Positions 8,568 through 18,286 of a DNA stretch of 64,000 nt are shown piece by piece; within the stretch, counting starts at the first letter, position 1; the number at the start of each line of letters is the position of its first letter. Source of the DNA: Burkholderia sp. Ax-1719 (GTDB lineage: Bacteria; Pseudomonadota; Gammaproteobacteria; Burkholderiales; Burkholderiaceae); contig NZ_VWWJ01000001.1 in NCBI RefSeq assembly GCF_011753055.1, forward strand, positions 620,001-684,000, given 5' to 3'. A program made the translations under genes and the position numbers. Below the pieces are notes generated by a model, which worked only from the letters and a program-made list of their open reading frames with translations, searched no databases and had not been told where the DNA came from.

Positions 8568-9399
8568 AGAACGCCTCCTCGGTCACCGCCCGATCGAGCA
8601 ACGCGTAGCCGCTCGAACGGCCCGGCAGCCAGCGCCGTAGTCCTTCCAGTTCGAGCAGCGGGCGCACTTTCGCGTCGTTCCAGTCCATCGAAAGCAGCAG
8701 TTCGCCAAAGCGCTGCGCATCGTCTGGCGGCACGCCGGGGCTCAGCGTCATATTGCAGTGATCGAAAGCACCCGTGGTGGCGACGATGCGCGTGCCGCCC
8801 GCCGGCAGCGTGCCTTCGTCGGCAAAGGCCTGGTAGTTGCCGGCGATCATCCAGGCAGCATCGATCTCGCCGTTCGCCAGCGCCGTGGCCGCATCGCGTT
8901 CGCCGCCGATGTGATCGCCATGTTTGCCGCCCAGCACGTCGAAACGGCGGGCGTGGAAATCCCGCCCCGCGATCAGGTCGCCTTCATGACGCAGATGATC
9001 CAGCGGAATCAGCGTCGCTTGAGGCGAGTCGATCGCACCCAGGCCGACGGTCGCGCCGTGCAGGTCGGCGAGGGTCTGCACAGTGCTCGCGCTGCGCACC
9101 ACCAGCACCGAATGCAGATCGATATCCGTGTCGCGCATGACGAGCGATTGCACGATTTCGCCGCGCGCATCGGCCATGCGCTTCGCCCGCAGCCAGGCGA
9201 GCGGCGAATTCCATGCGAAAGCGATATCGCCCGCGAACTGCGCTTCGACCTGCGTTTCGTAGTTCGAATAAAGCAGATAGTCGATGGCCAGACCGTGATC
9301 GGCGAACCAGGACTTGAAGCCTTCCCAGATCGTGACGACCTTGGGAGCGTAAGCGACCGCGCCGAGCATCAAGGGCTTTTTGCGTGGCTGTTGTGACAT
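8524..9399 (-). CDS. PhnD-like periplasmic-binding-fold protein without signal peptide
   Basis: The 291-residue protein has the type-2 periplasmic binding fold of the PhnD/phosphonate-binding family (LMLGAVAYAP start, F-A-W-N-S-P-L-A-W loop, and an S-P-Q-A-T hinge). It begins MSQQPRKKPLM and has no lipobox, Tat motif or hydrophobic leader, and no permease or ATPase is linked. It is therefore likely cytoplasmic, used as a substrate carrier or an enzyme in the manner of other domesticated binding folds. The start at 9399 follows AAGGAGAACG and lies 14 bases after the ACAD stop. A longer open frame reaching 10203 is not the real gene because it runs antiparallel through ACAD codons. Confidence 0.88.
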   Translation of the reverse strand: MSQQPRKKPLMLGAVAYAPKVVTIWEGFKSWFADHGLAIDYLLYSNYETQVEAQFAGDIAFAWNSPLAWLRAKRMADARGEIVQSLVMRDTDIDLHSVLVVRSASTVQTLADLHGATVGLGAIDSPQATLIPLDHLRHEGDLIAGRDFHARRFDVLGGKHGDHIGGERDAATALANGEIDAAWMIAGNYQAFADEGTLPAGGTRIVATTGAFDHCNMTLSPGVPPDDAQRFGELLLSMDWNDAKVRPLLELEGLRRWLPGRSSGYALLDRAVTEEAFYDDQGRIIEPAYRY

Positions 9400-9413
9400 G
9401 GCGTCGTTCTCCT

Positions 9414-10532
9414 TCAGGCCAGCGGCAGACCGCAGAGTGCGCGGCCAATGAAGTCGTACAGGACATCCGAGGTCGGCCCCATGATCGACGCGGCGCGGGC
9501 GTCGCGGAACAGGCGCTCGATCCCCACCTCCTTGCGAAATGCCGCGCCGCCGCAAATGCGCATTGCCGTATCGGTGACGTCGAGCGCGGCTTCCGCGGCG
9601 GCCGCCTTGACTTCGAGCACCCGCAGCATGGCGTCGGGGCGGCCCGCGGCCATCGCGGCGAGCGTGTCGTCGCGCAGGGTGCGCGCCTGATCGGTGCGGA
9701 TCTGGGCGCGGGCGAGATAGGCGCGGATCGTCGGCAGGTCGCACAGGGCGCTGTTGGTCTCGGCGAAGCGGCTGGCGGTGATGTGCTGGATCGAGCGTCG
9801 CAGCGCGCCGTCGGCGATGCCGATGGAGGTCGAGGCCACCAGGTTTGCAAACACTGGAAGGGCGTCGCCGTTCATGATGTCGCCGCCGGCCCCGTCCGCG
9901 CCGAGCATCGCGCTGGCCGGCACGCGCACGCCTTCGCCGCGGATCGGTGCGGATGCATTGCCGCGCAGGCCCAGGCCATCGAAAGCATGCGGACAGGCCA
10001 GGCCCTGCGCGCGGCTGTCCACGAGCCAGAGCGTGCTGGCGCCTTCCGGCACCCGCGCCGGGCGGGACGACCAGACATACGAATCCGCCTGATCCGCCGA
10101 GGTCACCATGCTCTTGTTGCCGCTGAGCACGAAGTCGTCGCCATCGGGCTCCGCCGTGCCGACGGGCGCCCAGAAGTGACTGCGCGTGCCCGTCTCGGAC
10201 CACGCCAGTGTGGTGAGATGCTCGCCGCGCGCAATGGCGCGACGGATTTCGTCAGGGCCGTATTTCTCGATGAGCGCCGCGCCCGCGTAGTGCATCGTCA
10301 CGACCATGGCGGTCGAGGGGCAATCGCGCGCAATGCGCTCGACGACCAGGCAGGCCTGAGCGAGGCCCAGACCCATGCCGCCCACGGCTTCGGCGCTGAT
10401 CAGTCCGAGCAGGCCGGCCTCGCCCAGCGCGTCGAGCGCGGCGCGCGGAAAGCGGCCGAGCTGGTCGGTTTGCGAGGCCTCAGGGGCAATAACGGTGGAA
10501 ACAAGCGGCTCCAGCACTTCGAGGTAGGACAT
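9414..10532 (-). CDS. Acyl-CoA-dehydrogenase-fold flavoprotein (probable non-classical member)
   Basis: The 372-residue protein has the full ACAD layout: an N-terminal helical domain (ALGEAGLLGLISAEAVGGMG), a beta-domain with the FAD/substrate loop TLAWSETGTRSH, and a C-terminal helical domain ending SIMGPTSDVLYDFIG. In classical dehydrogenases that last segment holds the catalytic Glu (Y-E-G-T type); here it reads M-G-P-T, so alpha-proton abstraction is doubtful and an oxygenase or other role is more likely. The ATG at 10532 follows CAGGAGACG. It is the first gene of the operon with the PhnD-like and TusA-diiron genes. Confidence 0.88.
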   Translation of the reverse strand: MSYLEVLEPLVSTVIAPEASQTDQLGRFPRAALDALGEAGLLGLISAEAVGGMGLGLAQACLVVERIARDCPSTAMVVTMHYAGAALIEKYGPDEIRRAIARGEHLTTLAWSETGTRSHFWAPVGTAEPDGDDFVLSGNKSMVTSADQADSYVWSSRPARVPEGASTLWLVDSRAQGLACPHAFDGLGLRGNASAPIRGEGVRVPASAMLGADGAGGDIMNGDALPVFANLVASTSIGIADGALRRSIQHITASRFAETNSALCDLPTIRAYLARAQIRTDQARTLRDDTLAAMAAGRPDAMLRVLEVKAAAAEAALDVTDTAMRICGGAAFRKEVGIERLFRDARAASIMGPTSDVLYDFIGRALCGLPLA

Positions 10533-10771
10533 GGGGACGTCTCCTGGGCTGTTAGCGGAAACGGTTGTCCGGTCTGTGCTGGGGCCGCGCGGCGGGCGCG
10601 CAGCTGGAATGGGACGCCCTAAAGGCGCTCCGGTGCATCTGTCGCATGCAGACCTGCAACAACGACTCTCGCACTTGAAGAAACCCGCCGCGCATGAGTA
10701 TGGCTGCGGGTGCACGCATTATTGCATCTGCCGCTCTGGCCCGGACGCAGGCTGTCCAGGTGCGCGCAGGC

Positions 10772-11185
10772 TCAAAGGAATTTCAGCGCGAGCATGATGA
10801 CGCTGACCACCGTGCCGATTGCAGCGATGCCTTTGCCGATCCCGAAGGCCTTGTTGTCCGGCTGCGGCTTGGTGGGGTCGGGCAGGCCGAGCACGCCGTA
10901 GGTGACTGACTTGAGCTGCGAAGCCGTGTCGCTTGTCGCATCCGAGGTGCTGGCGGAATTCGCCGAATCCGTTGCAACGCCACTGGGCGATGCGTCGCTT
11001 TTGCTGGATGCGCCGGCCGCGTCCTGGGCGCTCCTTTGCAAGCCCTCATCCGATAACGTGACCTTGGTGCTGGATTCCGGCGCTGTGTTCGCAATGGTGT
11101 CCGCTTGTTTGCCCGCGACTGCGTCGGCGTTAGCGGACGCGTTTGCAACCACCGCCGGACTGGAAGTGGACGATGTAACCTGCAT
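10772..11185 (-). CDS. Ser/Ala/Thr-rich hypothetical protein with C-terminal membrane helix
   Basis: This 137-residue protein is of unknown function. Residues 1-95 are low-complexity and rich in Ser, Ala, Thr and Asp with no predicted fold. A conserved-looking block (KSVTYGVLGLPDPTKPQPDN) follows, then a glycine-rich hydrophobic helix (KGIAAIGTVVSVIMLALKFL) at the extreme C-terminus. This looks like a tail-anchored or envelope-associated protein. The 239 bases between it and the ACAD gene hold no gene. Codon use is like the neighbours. Confidence 0.65.
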   Translation of the reverse strand: MQVTSSTSSPAVVANASANADAVAGKQADTIANTAPESSTKVTLSDEGLQRSAQDAAGASSKSDASPSGVATDSANSASTSDATSDTASQLKSVTYGVLGLPDPTKPQPDNKAFGIGKGIAAIGTVVSVIMLALKFL

Positions 11186-11478
11186 TTCTGACTACCCCCG
11201 CTTGTTTCTCGCCGCCACCACGTTGTTATGTTTGACGCGTCACGCGGCGACGACAATGACTTTCATTCACCTTGATAACGACCGTGAATTTGAGTTCTTT
11301 AGTTTTATGCCAATCTCCGGAATATGAATGTCGAGATCATTCAATTCGTTCCATAATATTTCATAGAAGTAATATTTAGTTTTTTCCAATTGGTAAAAAA
11401 ATAGCGATATGAGCCGCAGCCCATATCGCCCACCCATGCGTCAGTGGCAAGCACCGGCAGGTGGAGTTGCCGATGGAA
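11186..11478. other. AT-rich intergenic stretch
   Basis: This is a 293-base interval, markedly more AT-rich than its surroundings between about 11280 and 11410. A near-palindrome, TTTTTCCAATTGGTAAAAAA, sits at 11381-11400. Reading leftward the stretch is the likely promoter region of the Ser/Ala-rich gene, and it also receives the 3' end of the Rieske operon. No open frame of note is present. Confidence 0.4.
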
Positions 11479-11802
11479 TCACTCGACTTCAAGGCCGATC
11501 AACACGCTGCCGCCTTCGGTCTTGACCGGATGCGTCGCGAGATTGACGCAGACGGGCGCGCCTTGTGCCTTGCCGCTCGGAATATCGAAACGGCCCATAT
11601 GCATGGGACATTCGATGATCTCGCCGAACACGAAGCCATCCGCAAGGCGCGCCTCTTCGTGCGTACAGAAGCCCGCCGTCGCGTAGAAGCCTGAGGGCGT
11701 GTGATAGACCGCGTAGAGCTTGCCTTCATGCGCGAATTCGATGACGTCTTCTTCGTCGATCTCGTCGGCAGCGCAGACGTGGTGCCATTGCAGGATATTC
11801 AT
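11479..11802 (-). CDS. Rieske-type [2Fe-2S] ferredoxin
   Basis: The 107-residue protein is a single Rieske domain with both cluster motifs: C46-T-H48 and C65-P-M-H68 (CPMHMGRFD). The size and absence of a leader match the soluble ferredoxin component of oxygenase systems. The start at 11802 (MNILQWHHVC) excludes an artefactual upstream extension. It lies 31 bases after the membrane desaturase stop and is the last gene of the operon. The likely role is electron supply to that diiron enzyme. No dedicated reductase is visible in the operon. Confidence 0.92.
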   Translation of the reverse strand: MNILQWHHVCAADEIDEEDVIEFAHEGKLYAVYHTPSGFYATAGFCTHEEARLADGFVFGEIIECPMHMGRFDIPSGKAQGAPVCVNLATHPVKTEGGSVLIGLEVE

Positions 11803-11833
11803 GACAATGTCTCTTCCGGTTAATTTCCTGAAT

Positions 11834-12832
11834 TCACGCAACCGCGTCGCCGCGCTGACCTGGCGGCAATTCGCGTACGACGACATATTCGGGATCGCGC
11901 TGCTGTTTCGCAAAGATCGCAAGAATCTCGCGCCACGCGGGCCACAAACCGGCATAAGGCGTCGGCATTTGCGCTGCAACCGTCGCATGAAATTGTGGCA
12001 GGGCATGGAATGGCACACTGGGGAACATGTGATGTTCGATGTGGTAATTCATGTTCCAGTAGAGAAAGCGCACGAGGGGGTTGAGCATCACGGTGCGGCT
12101 CGACACACGATGATCGAGCACGTTCTCCTTTAGTCCGGTGTGTTGGGTCAGCGCGCACAGCTCGTGCAGCCAGGTGCCATAAGCGCGCGCCACGAACAGA
12201 AACACAATTGGCAGCCAGCTATGCGCGAAAAAAGCCCACGCAAACACGCCGATATAACAGGCCAGCAGCACGCGCGAGTTGTTGCGCATTTTCCGGTATT
12301 CGCTGGCGGGCACGACCGCTTTTGCGCCTTTCGTGACGATGCCGAAGCTATGCAGCACGATCGCACCGAGAAACTGGATGCCATGCGAGATACGCACGAA
12401 ATCCGTCACCAGCTTCAAGTAGCTGAGCGGGCGCTTGAACGCCAGTTCGGGGTCCTGATAACGTTCGGTGGTCAGATGCGTATAGGTATGGTGTTTCGCG
12501 TGCAGCCAGCGGCTGTAGACCTGCTCACGCCACGACATAAAGCAGATGACCCCGTACACCGCTTCATTGATCCAGCGTGTCTTGAACGCGGTGCCGTGGC
12601 CAAGTTCGTGCGCGGCGGCCTCGCTGAATGCGAACACCGTGCCGTAGAGCAGGAAGGCCGGGATCGCCCAGACCGTGCCCAGAGACCACCACGCCAGCGC
12701 GCCCGTCGCGATCACCAGCGCGAAGAAGCCGCCCGCCTGCACGAGTCCCGGGACATCCGAGCGGGCGGAAAGCGCCTTGAGCGTCTTGCGGTCGATGTCT
12801 ACGCGATACCAGGACTGCATGTCGATATTCAT
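11834..12832 (-). CDS. Membrane diiron fatty-acid-desaturase-family oxygenase
   Basis: The 332-residue integral membrane protein has the three histidine boxes of the desaturase/hydroxylase family: HELGH (75-79), HAKHH (111-115) and HIEHH (264-268), plus HELCALTQH near 223. Several hydrophobic helices flank them. This family performs O2-dependent desaturation or hydroxylation at a membrane diiron site. It starts 14 bases after the binding-protein stop and is followed by the Rieske ferredoxin, a plausible redox partner. The binding protein upstream suggests a small imported substrate rather than a fatty acid; that is an inference. Confidence 0.92.
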   Translation of the reverse strand: MNIDMQSWYRVDIDRKTLKALSARSDVPGLVQAGGFFALVIATGALAWWSLGTVWAIPAFLLYGTVFAFSEAAAHELGHGTAFKTRWINEAVYGVICFMSWREQVYSRWLHAKHHTYTHLTTERYQDPELAFKRPLSYLKLVTDFVRISHGIQFLGAIVLHSFGIVTKGAKAVVPASEYRKMRNNSRVLLACYIGVFAWAFFAHSWLPIVFLFVARAYGTWLHELCALTQHTGLKENVLDHRVSSRTVMLNPLVRFLYWNMNYHIEHHMFPSVPFHALPQFHATVAAQMPTPYAGLWPAWREILAIFAKQQRDPEYVVVRELPPGQRGDAVA

Positions 12833-12846
12833 TGTCTGACTCCAGG

Positions 12847-13908
12847 TTATCGATACGAACCGGCGTACTGCTGCACCACGGCCAGGTTTTCGCGCGTGAC
12901 GAAACTCGGTCCCGAACTGACGGTCGAGCCGGTATAGACGGGCTTGAGCCCATATTTGTCAAGCCGTGCCGCCACCTTCTTGTCGGACTTGAGCGCAGCG
13001 ACGATATGCGCCGGGTCACTGGTCTTGTCGCGCACGGCAATCGCCATGGCCGCCACCGACAAATACCCCTGCAAATAGGGCTGCTGATCGATTGCGAAGG
13101 CAATCTGCCCAGATTGGATCGCCTTGAGAATATCGGGCGAAAGATCGAAGGTCGCGAGGTAGAGCTTGCCGGCCTTGCCCGCATCGTTCACGCCGCGCAA
13201 CACACCCATCGCCTGATCGGGGCCGAGCGCGAGAATCGCCTGCGTGTCGGGATGCGAGCGCAGATACGCCGCCACCTTGCTCTGGATGATGGTGGGATCT
13301 TCGCCGCTATCCATCGTCGATTTTTTGTAATCCGCGCCGATCGCATCGGCGAAACCCTTGCAGCGGTCCCACAGTGCCTGAATATCGGCGCCATGATTGA
13401 CGCACAGGAAATTGTGGATGCCCGCTGCTTTCGCGCGCTCGCCCGCGGCCTTGCCCGCTTCGTATTCGGGCTGCCCGACGTGCAGGATCGCGCCCAGTTT
13501 CATGCCGTCGGCGGGGCCGCCGTTGATCGTCATGAGTGGAATGTGCTTGGCTCGCACGCCGCCCAGGCCTTTCTGGATCATCTCGAAGTTGGGCACCGTC
13601 GTAATCACGCCCGCATAGTTGCGTGCGGCGGCCTGTTCGAGAATGCGCACCATGTCGCCGGTATCGCCCGTGGGCGGATTGCGGTAATCGACCGGCACGT
13701 TGAAGTCCTCGCTCGCGTCGCGCATGCCGTTCTTGACGGTATTCCACCAGACATTCGAATCCGAGCCGTGACTCACCATCACGAAGCGCTCCTGCGCCGC
13801 CGCGCTGCTCGAATCGAGTGCGCCGAATGCCGTGCCGAGCGCGACTGCGGCAAGCGCCGTGAGCGCGGCGAGCGAGCGCCGGGCGCGGCCTGAACCGTTC
13901 CTGTTCAT
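12847..13908 (-). CDS. Sugar-type (type 1) ABC substrate-binding protein
   Basis: The 353-residue protein has a cleavable signal peptide (Arg-rich start, hydrophobic core ALTALAAVALGTAFG, cleavage near SSAAAQE). A type-1 periplasmic binding fold of the ribose/inositol group follows (VSHGSDSNVWWNTVKNGM, Q-A-A-A-R-N-Y-A-G-V-I, LALGPDQAMGVLRG). No permease or ATPase gene is linked, so it must share another transporter or act as a periplasmic sensor or carrier. It is the first gene of an operon with the membrane desaturase and Rieske ferredoxin, divergent from a LacI regulator. Confidence 0.92.
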   Translation of the reverse strand: MNRNGSGRARRSLAALTALAAVALGTAFGALDSSSAAAQERFVMVSHGSDSNVWWNTVKNGMRDASEDFNVPVDYRNPPTGDTGDMVRILEQAAARNYAGVITTVPNFEMIQKGLGGVRAKHIPLMTINGGPADGMKLGAILHVGQPEYEAGKAAGERAKAAGIHNFLCVNHGADIQALWDRCKGFADAIGADYKKSTMDSGEDPTIIQSKVAAYLRSHPDTQAILALGPDQAMGVLRGVNDAGKAGKLYLATFDLSPDILKAIQSGQIAFAIDQQPYLQGYLSVAAMAIAVRDKTSDPAHIVAALKSDKKVAARLDKYGLKPVYTGSTVSSGPSFVTRENLAVVQQYAGSYR

Positions 13909-14019
13909 GATGCTGTCTCCTGGGTTTTGTCGTGTGCCGTCATCGCTATTTCTTGCAGCGTCGGGCTGCGAATGACGAATAGAATGTAGTTGATGGAATT
14001 GCGGCTCTCAAACGGATTC

Positions 14020-14037
14020 TTGAGGACTTTTCCTCAA
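14020..14037. promoter_or_regulatory. Candidate LacI operator (perfect 7-4-7 dyad)
   Basis: TTGAGGA-CTTT-TCCTCAA is a perfect inverted repeat in the 163-base divergent spacer between the binding-protein operon and the LacI regulator. It lies 35 bases before the LacI start. Its size and position fit an operator, though classical LacI sites usually have a central CG, which this lacks. Confidence 0.5.
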
Positions 14038-14071
14038 TCTCCCGATCCTCACTCATGACCTTGGGGTGTGC

Positions 14072-15109
14072 ATGACGGCAAGAAGAAAGCCCACCATGGA
14101 GGACGTAGCGAAGGCGGCAGGCGTGAGTTACGCCACCGTGGAGCGGGTGCTGAACGGGCGCGGCGGCGTGTCGCGCGCCAAGGAGGCGAGCGTGCTGGAC
14201 GCGGCGCGCCAGCTCAAGATCGACCGCGCATTGCACGAGGTCTCGGTGCGCTGGCTGCGCATCGCCATCGTCACGCAGAACCCGGCTTCGGCCTCGCCTT
14301 ATTACGCGGCGCTGCAACAGGGTTTCGAACTGGCGCAGAAGACTTTCGAAACCTGGCGCGTGCTGTGCAGCGTGACCTTCTTCGAAGACCTTGAAGCGCA
14401 TTCGCTTGCGCGCGTGATTGAGCGCGCCGCGCAGAAAGCGGACGCGATGATCGTCGTAGCGTACGAACATCCACTGGTGGTCGATGCGGTTGCGCGCGTG
14501 GCGAAGAAAATGCCCGTGGTGACGGTGGCGAGCGATCTGCCCGATAGCGGGCGGCTGGCGTACGTGGGGCTGGACAATCGCTGCGCCGGGCGCATCGCGG
14601 GCGAACTGATGGGCCGCTTCGTGGGCCGCGAAGGCGGGCAGATCGTGGTGATCGCAGGGTTGCGCACCTATCTGGGCCATGAAGAGCGTGACGGCGCGTT
14701 TCGCTCCGTGCTGCGACGGCGCTTTCCCTCATGCGACGTGGTGGCGACCGTTGAAAGCCGCGAGGACGCGCGTTCGACCGAACGCCTCACGCGCGATGCC
14801 TTCTCCAGATATCCGCAATTGCGCGGCATCTACAACATCTCCGTGGGCGACGAAGGCGTAGCGCGCGCGCTCAAGGCCCTGAAACGTGAGCAGGAAACCG
14901 TGCTGATCGGTCATGAACTTACGCCGGTGAGCCGCGCGTTGCTGATCGAGGGCGTCATGGACGCCGTGCTCGATCAAAGCCCGTTTGTGGAGGCCGTGCG
15001 CGCGGTGGAAGTCATATTGGGTCACTACAACCGCGGCACGCCATCGGGGCTGCCCTTGCAGACGCCCATTTCGATTTATATGCAGGAGAATCTGCCGGCA
15101 CAGTTTTAA
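14072..15109 (+). CDS. LacI-family transcriptional regulator
   Basis: The 345-residue protein has an N-terminal LacI helix-turn-helix (TMEDVAKAAGVSYATVERVL, about residues 9-28) with a following hinge helix, and a periplasmic-binding-protein-like effector domain (VDNRC-type ligand loop, IAGLRTYLGHEERDG). The ATG at 14072 was chosen over an in-frame GTG at 14066. It is divergent from the sugar-type binding protein / desaturase / Rieske operon and is the natural regulator of it, with the shared effector likely the compound the binding protein recognises. Confidence 0.93.
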   Translation: MTARRKPTMEDVAKAAGVSYATVERVLNGRGGVSRAKEASVLDAARQLKIDRALHEVSVRWLRIAIVTQNPASASPYYAALQQGFELAQKTFETWRVLCSVTFFEDLEAHSLARVIERAAQKADAMIVVAYEHPLVVDAVARVAKKMPVVTVASDLPDSGRLAYVGLDNRCAGRIAGELMGRFVGREGGQIVVIAGLRTYLGHEERDGAFRSVLRRRFPSCDVVATVESREDARSTERLTRDAFSRYPQLRGIYNISVGDEGVARALKALKREQETVLIGHELTPVSRALLIEGVMDAVLDQSPFVEAVRAVEVILGHYNRGTPSGLPLQTPISIYMQENLPAQF

Positions 15110-15156
15110 TCGCCCGGTGCGATATCGATAGCCCATACATCGCTCATATCGTTGTG

Positions 15157-15197
15157 CCAATCCGTTATTGGAGCGCGGCGCGGCGTCTTCCTATACT
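15157..15197 (+). promoter_or_regulatory. Promoter-like element upstream of groES (shared motif, copy A)
   Basis: A perfect CCAAT-CCGTT-ATTGG dyad at 15157-15171 overlaps a TTGGAG -35-like hexamer. It is followed after 18 bases by TATACT at 15192-15197. The implied transcript start is about 83 bases before the groES ATG. Near-identical arrangements occur at 37277-37317 and on the other strand at 43555-43595. Confidence 0.6.
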
Positions 15198-15286
15198 CGG
15201 CTTTCCGATCAGCACTCGAATGAGACGAGTGCCAGAGATCGACAAAGATTGACACACAAGCCGCAATAGCAAAAGGAAAGACGCCC

Positions 15287-15577
15287 ATGAGCCTGCGCCC
15301 ATTGCACGATCGCGTGATCGTCAAACGCCTCGACCAGGAAACCCGCACCGCATCGGGCATTGTGATTCCCGATAGCGCCGCCGAAAAACCCGACCAGGGC
15401 GAAGTGCTCGCCGTGGGACCGGGCCGACGCGACAACGACGGCCGCCGCATCGCCCCGGACCTGAGCGTGGGCGATCGCGTGCTGTTCGGCAAATACGCAG
15501 GCCAGACCGTGAAAGTCGATGGCAATGAATTACTCGTGCTGCGCGAAGAAGACATCGTCGCCGTCGTGAATCAATAA
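15287..15577 (+). CDS. groES: Co-chaperonin GroES
   Basis: The 96-residue protein is a standard GroES: it starts [18 protein letters not shown], has the mobile loop region [15 protein letters not shown] and ends with [10 protein letters not shown]. It caps GroEL to form the ATP-dependent folding chamber in the cytoplasm. A purine-rich AAAGGAAAG site precedes the ATG. It is 30 bases upstream of groEL. Its location between a LacI regulator and a VOC gene, without a CIRCE-type dyad in front, suggests a secondary rather than the housekeeping copy. Confidence 0.96.
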   Translation: MSLRPLHDRVIVKRLDQETRTASGIVIPDSAAEKPDQGEVLAVGPGRRDNDGRRIAPDLSVGDRVLFGKYAGQTVKVDGNELLVLREEDIVAVVNQ

Positions 15578-15595
15578 CGCTGTTTTAGCGCCTGA

Positions 15596-17239
<1,644 letters not shown>

Positions 17240-17261
17240 TCCCAACGTTGCCAACATACAG

Positions 17262-17289
17262 AAAAGCCGGGAGATTTCCCGGCTTTTTT
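17262..17289 (+). terminator. Rho-independent terminator of groESL
   Basis: The stem AAAAGCCGGGA / TCCCGGCTTTT with a 4-base loop is followed by a T run. It lies 23 bases after the groEL stop. The A-rich 5' arm also lets it serve the convergent VOC gene. Confidence 0.9.
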
Positions 17290-17317
17290 ATTGTTCATTT
17301 TCAGTTCGCTATCCTGA

Positions 17318-18139
17318 TCAAGCAACCAGCTCCAGCGATGCCCCATGCGTAAGCGCGCGCGACAACTTCCGGGCATGACTCGGGTGCGCCGTAGCAAGTG
17401 TTACGCCAAACACGCCTTCGCCGCTGGCGGCCAGGAAGGCGCGTAGATCGGCGGCCAGCGTATCGTCGTCGTCCTGCTCCGGCGCGCCGCGCGGCGCAAG
17501 CAGAACCAGCGTAGCCGTGCCACTGGCAAAGGTCGCGAGCCGCACAGCGTGACTCGGCAACGCCACCACATGTGCATCGAACTCGCCACCAAGCAGCGCC
17601 CGATAGCGCTTGATGCTCGCCTCCAGATCCCTCACGACGATTGCCACGCTGGCGATACCCAGCGCGCCATTCGCATGCCGCCGCGCGTCGCCCACGGCCA
17701 CGCGCAAAAACCGCGGCGTGAGATCGCTGCATAGCAAGGGTAGATCGCGTGTAGCGGGATCGGCGGTTTGCCATTCGATGCGGGTGCCATCGGGGCGGAT
17801 GCGCCCGCCAGGAATCGGGCCTTCGTAGTGCAGCCCGCGCGTGCGCGCGGCGTCGATGGAATCCGTTATCGTCGTAGAGAGCAAAGCGAAATCGCTGAAA
17901 CCCTCAGCTAGCGATGTAACGCCTCGTGGCAATCGCGATTCGCGCGCATGGCGCAATCCAGGCAATGCAGCCGCGAGGTCGAGAAAGCGCCCATCGTCGA
18001 AGCCAATCAACGCATGATGCGTGGCGCCGTCCGCATGGATGCCGCCGCGCTGCACGGTGAAGCCGGTCTCGCTGAAATCGGCGATAGCCTGTTCGAGATC
18101 GGCAACGCGAATGACGACGTGGTCGAGCGGCAAGGACAT
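17318..18139 (-). CDS. VOC-superfamily (glyoxalase-like) protein
   Basis: The 273-residue protein has two VOC-like halves. The first starts MSLPLDHVVIRVADLEQAI, a classic VOC first strand with the His metal-ligand position. The second starts near residue 150 (IASVAIVVRDLEASIKRYRAL). This matches the glyoxalase-like family often found beside sulfonate and taurine transporters. The ATG at 18139 is favoured over an upstream frame start at 18199. It lies downstream of tauC, 147 bases away, and may belong to the same transcription unit. The substrate is unknown. Confidence 0.87.
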   Translation of the reverse strand: MSLPLDHVVIRVADLEQAIADFSETGFTVQRGGIHADGATHHALIGFDDGRFLDLAAALPGLRHARESRLPRGVTSLAEGFSDFALLSTTITDSIDAARTRGLHYEGPIPGGRIRPDGTRIEWQTADPATRDLPLLCSDLTPRFLRVAVGDARRHANGALGIASVAIVVRDLEASIKRYRALLGGEFDAHVVALPSHAVRLATFASGTATLVLLAPRGAPEQDDDDTLAADLRAFLAASGEGVFGVTLATAHPSHARKLSRALTHGASLELVA

Positions 18140-18286
18140 GGCGAGGTCTCTCCAGAGCGGTGAAAAGACCAGACTAGGACTCGTCCTGTTCCGGGGCAAC
18201 CAAGCAATACTGGGAAGGATATGAAGCGACGCGCGCGCGAGTTTTACGTCGCGCGCGGGAGGGGAATGAGAGCGATGGGTCTGTCT

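Noticed and set aside
8524..10203. A 559-codon open frame on the minus strand
   Set aside because: Only its last 291 codons (from ATG 9399) are the PhnD-like gene. The upstream part overlaps the ACAD gene in another frame and is an Arg-rich shadow.
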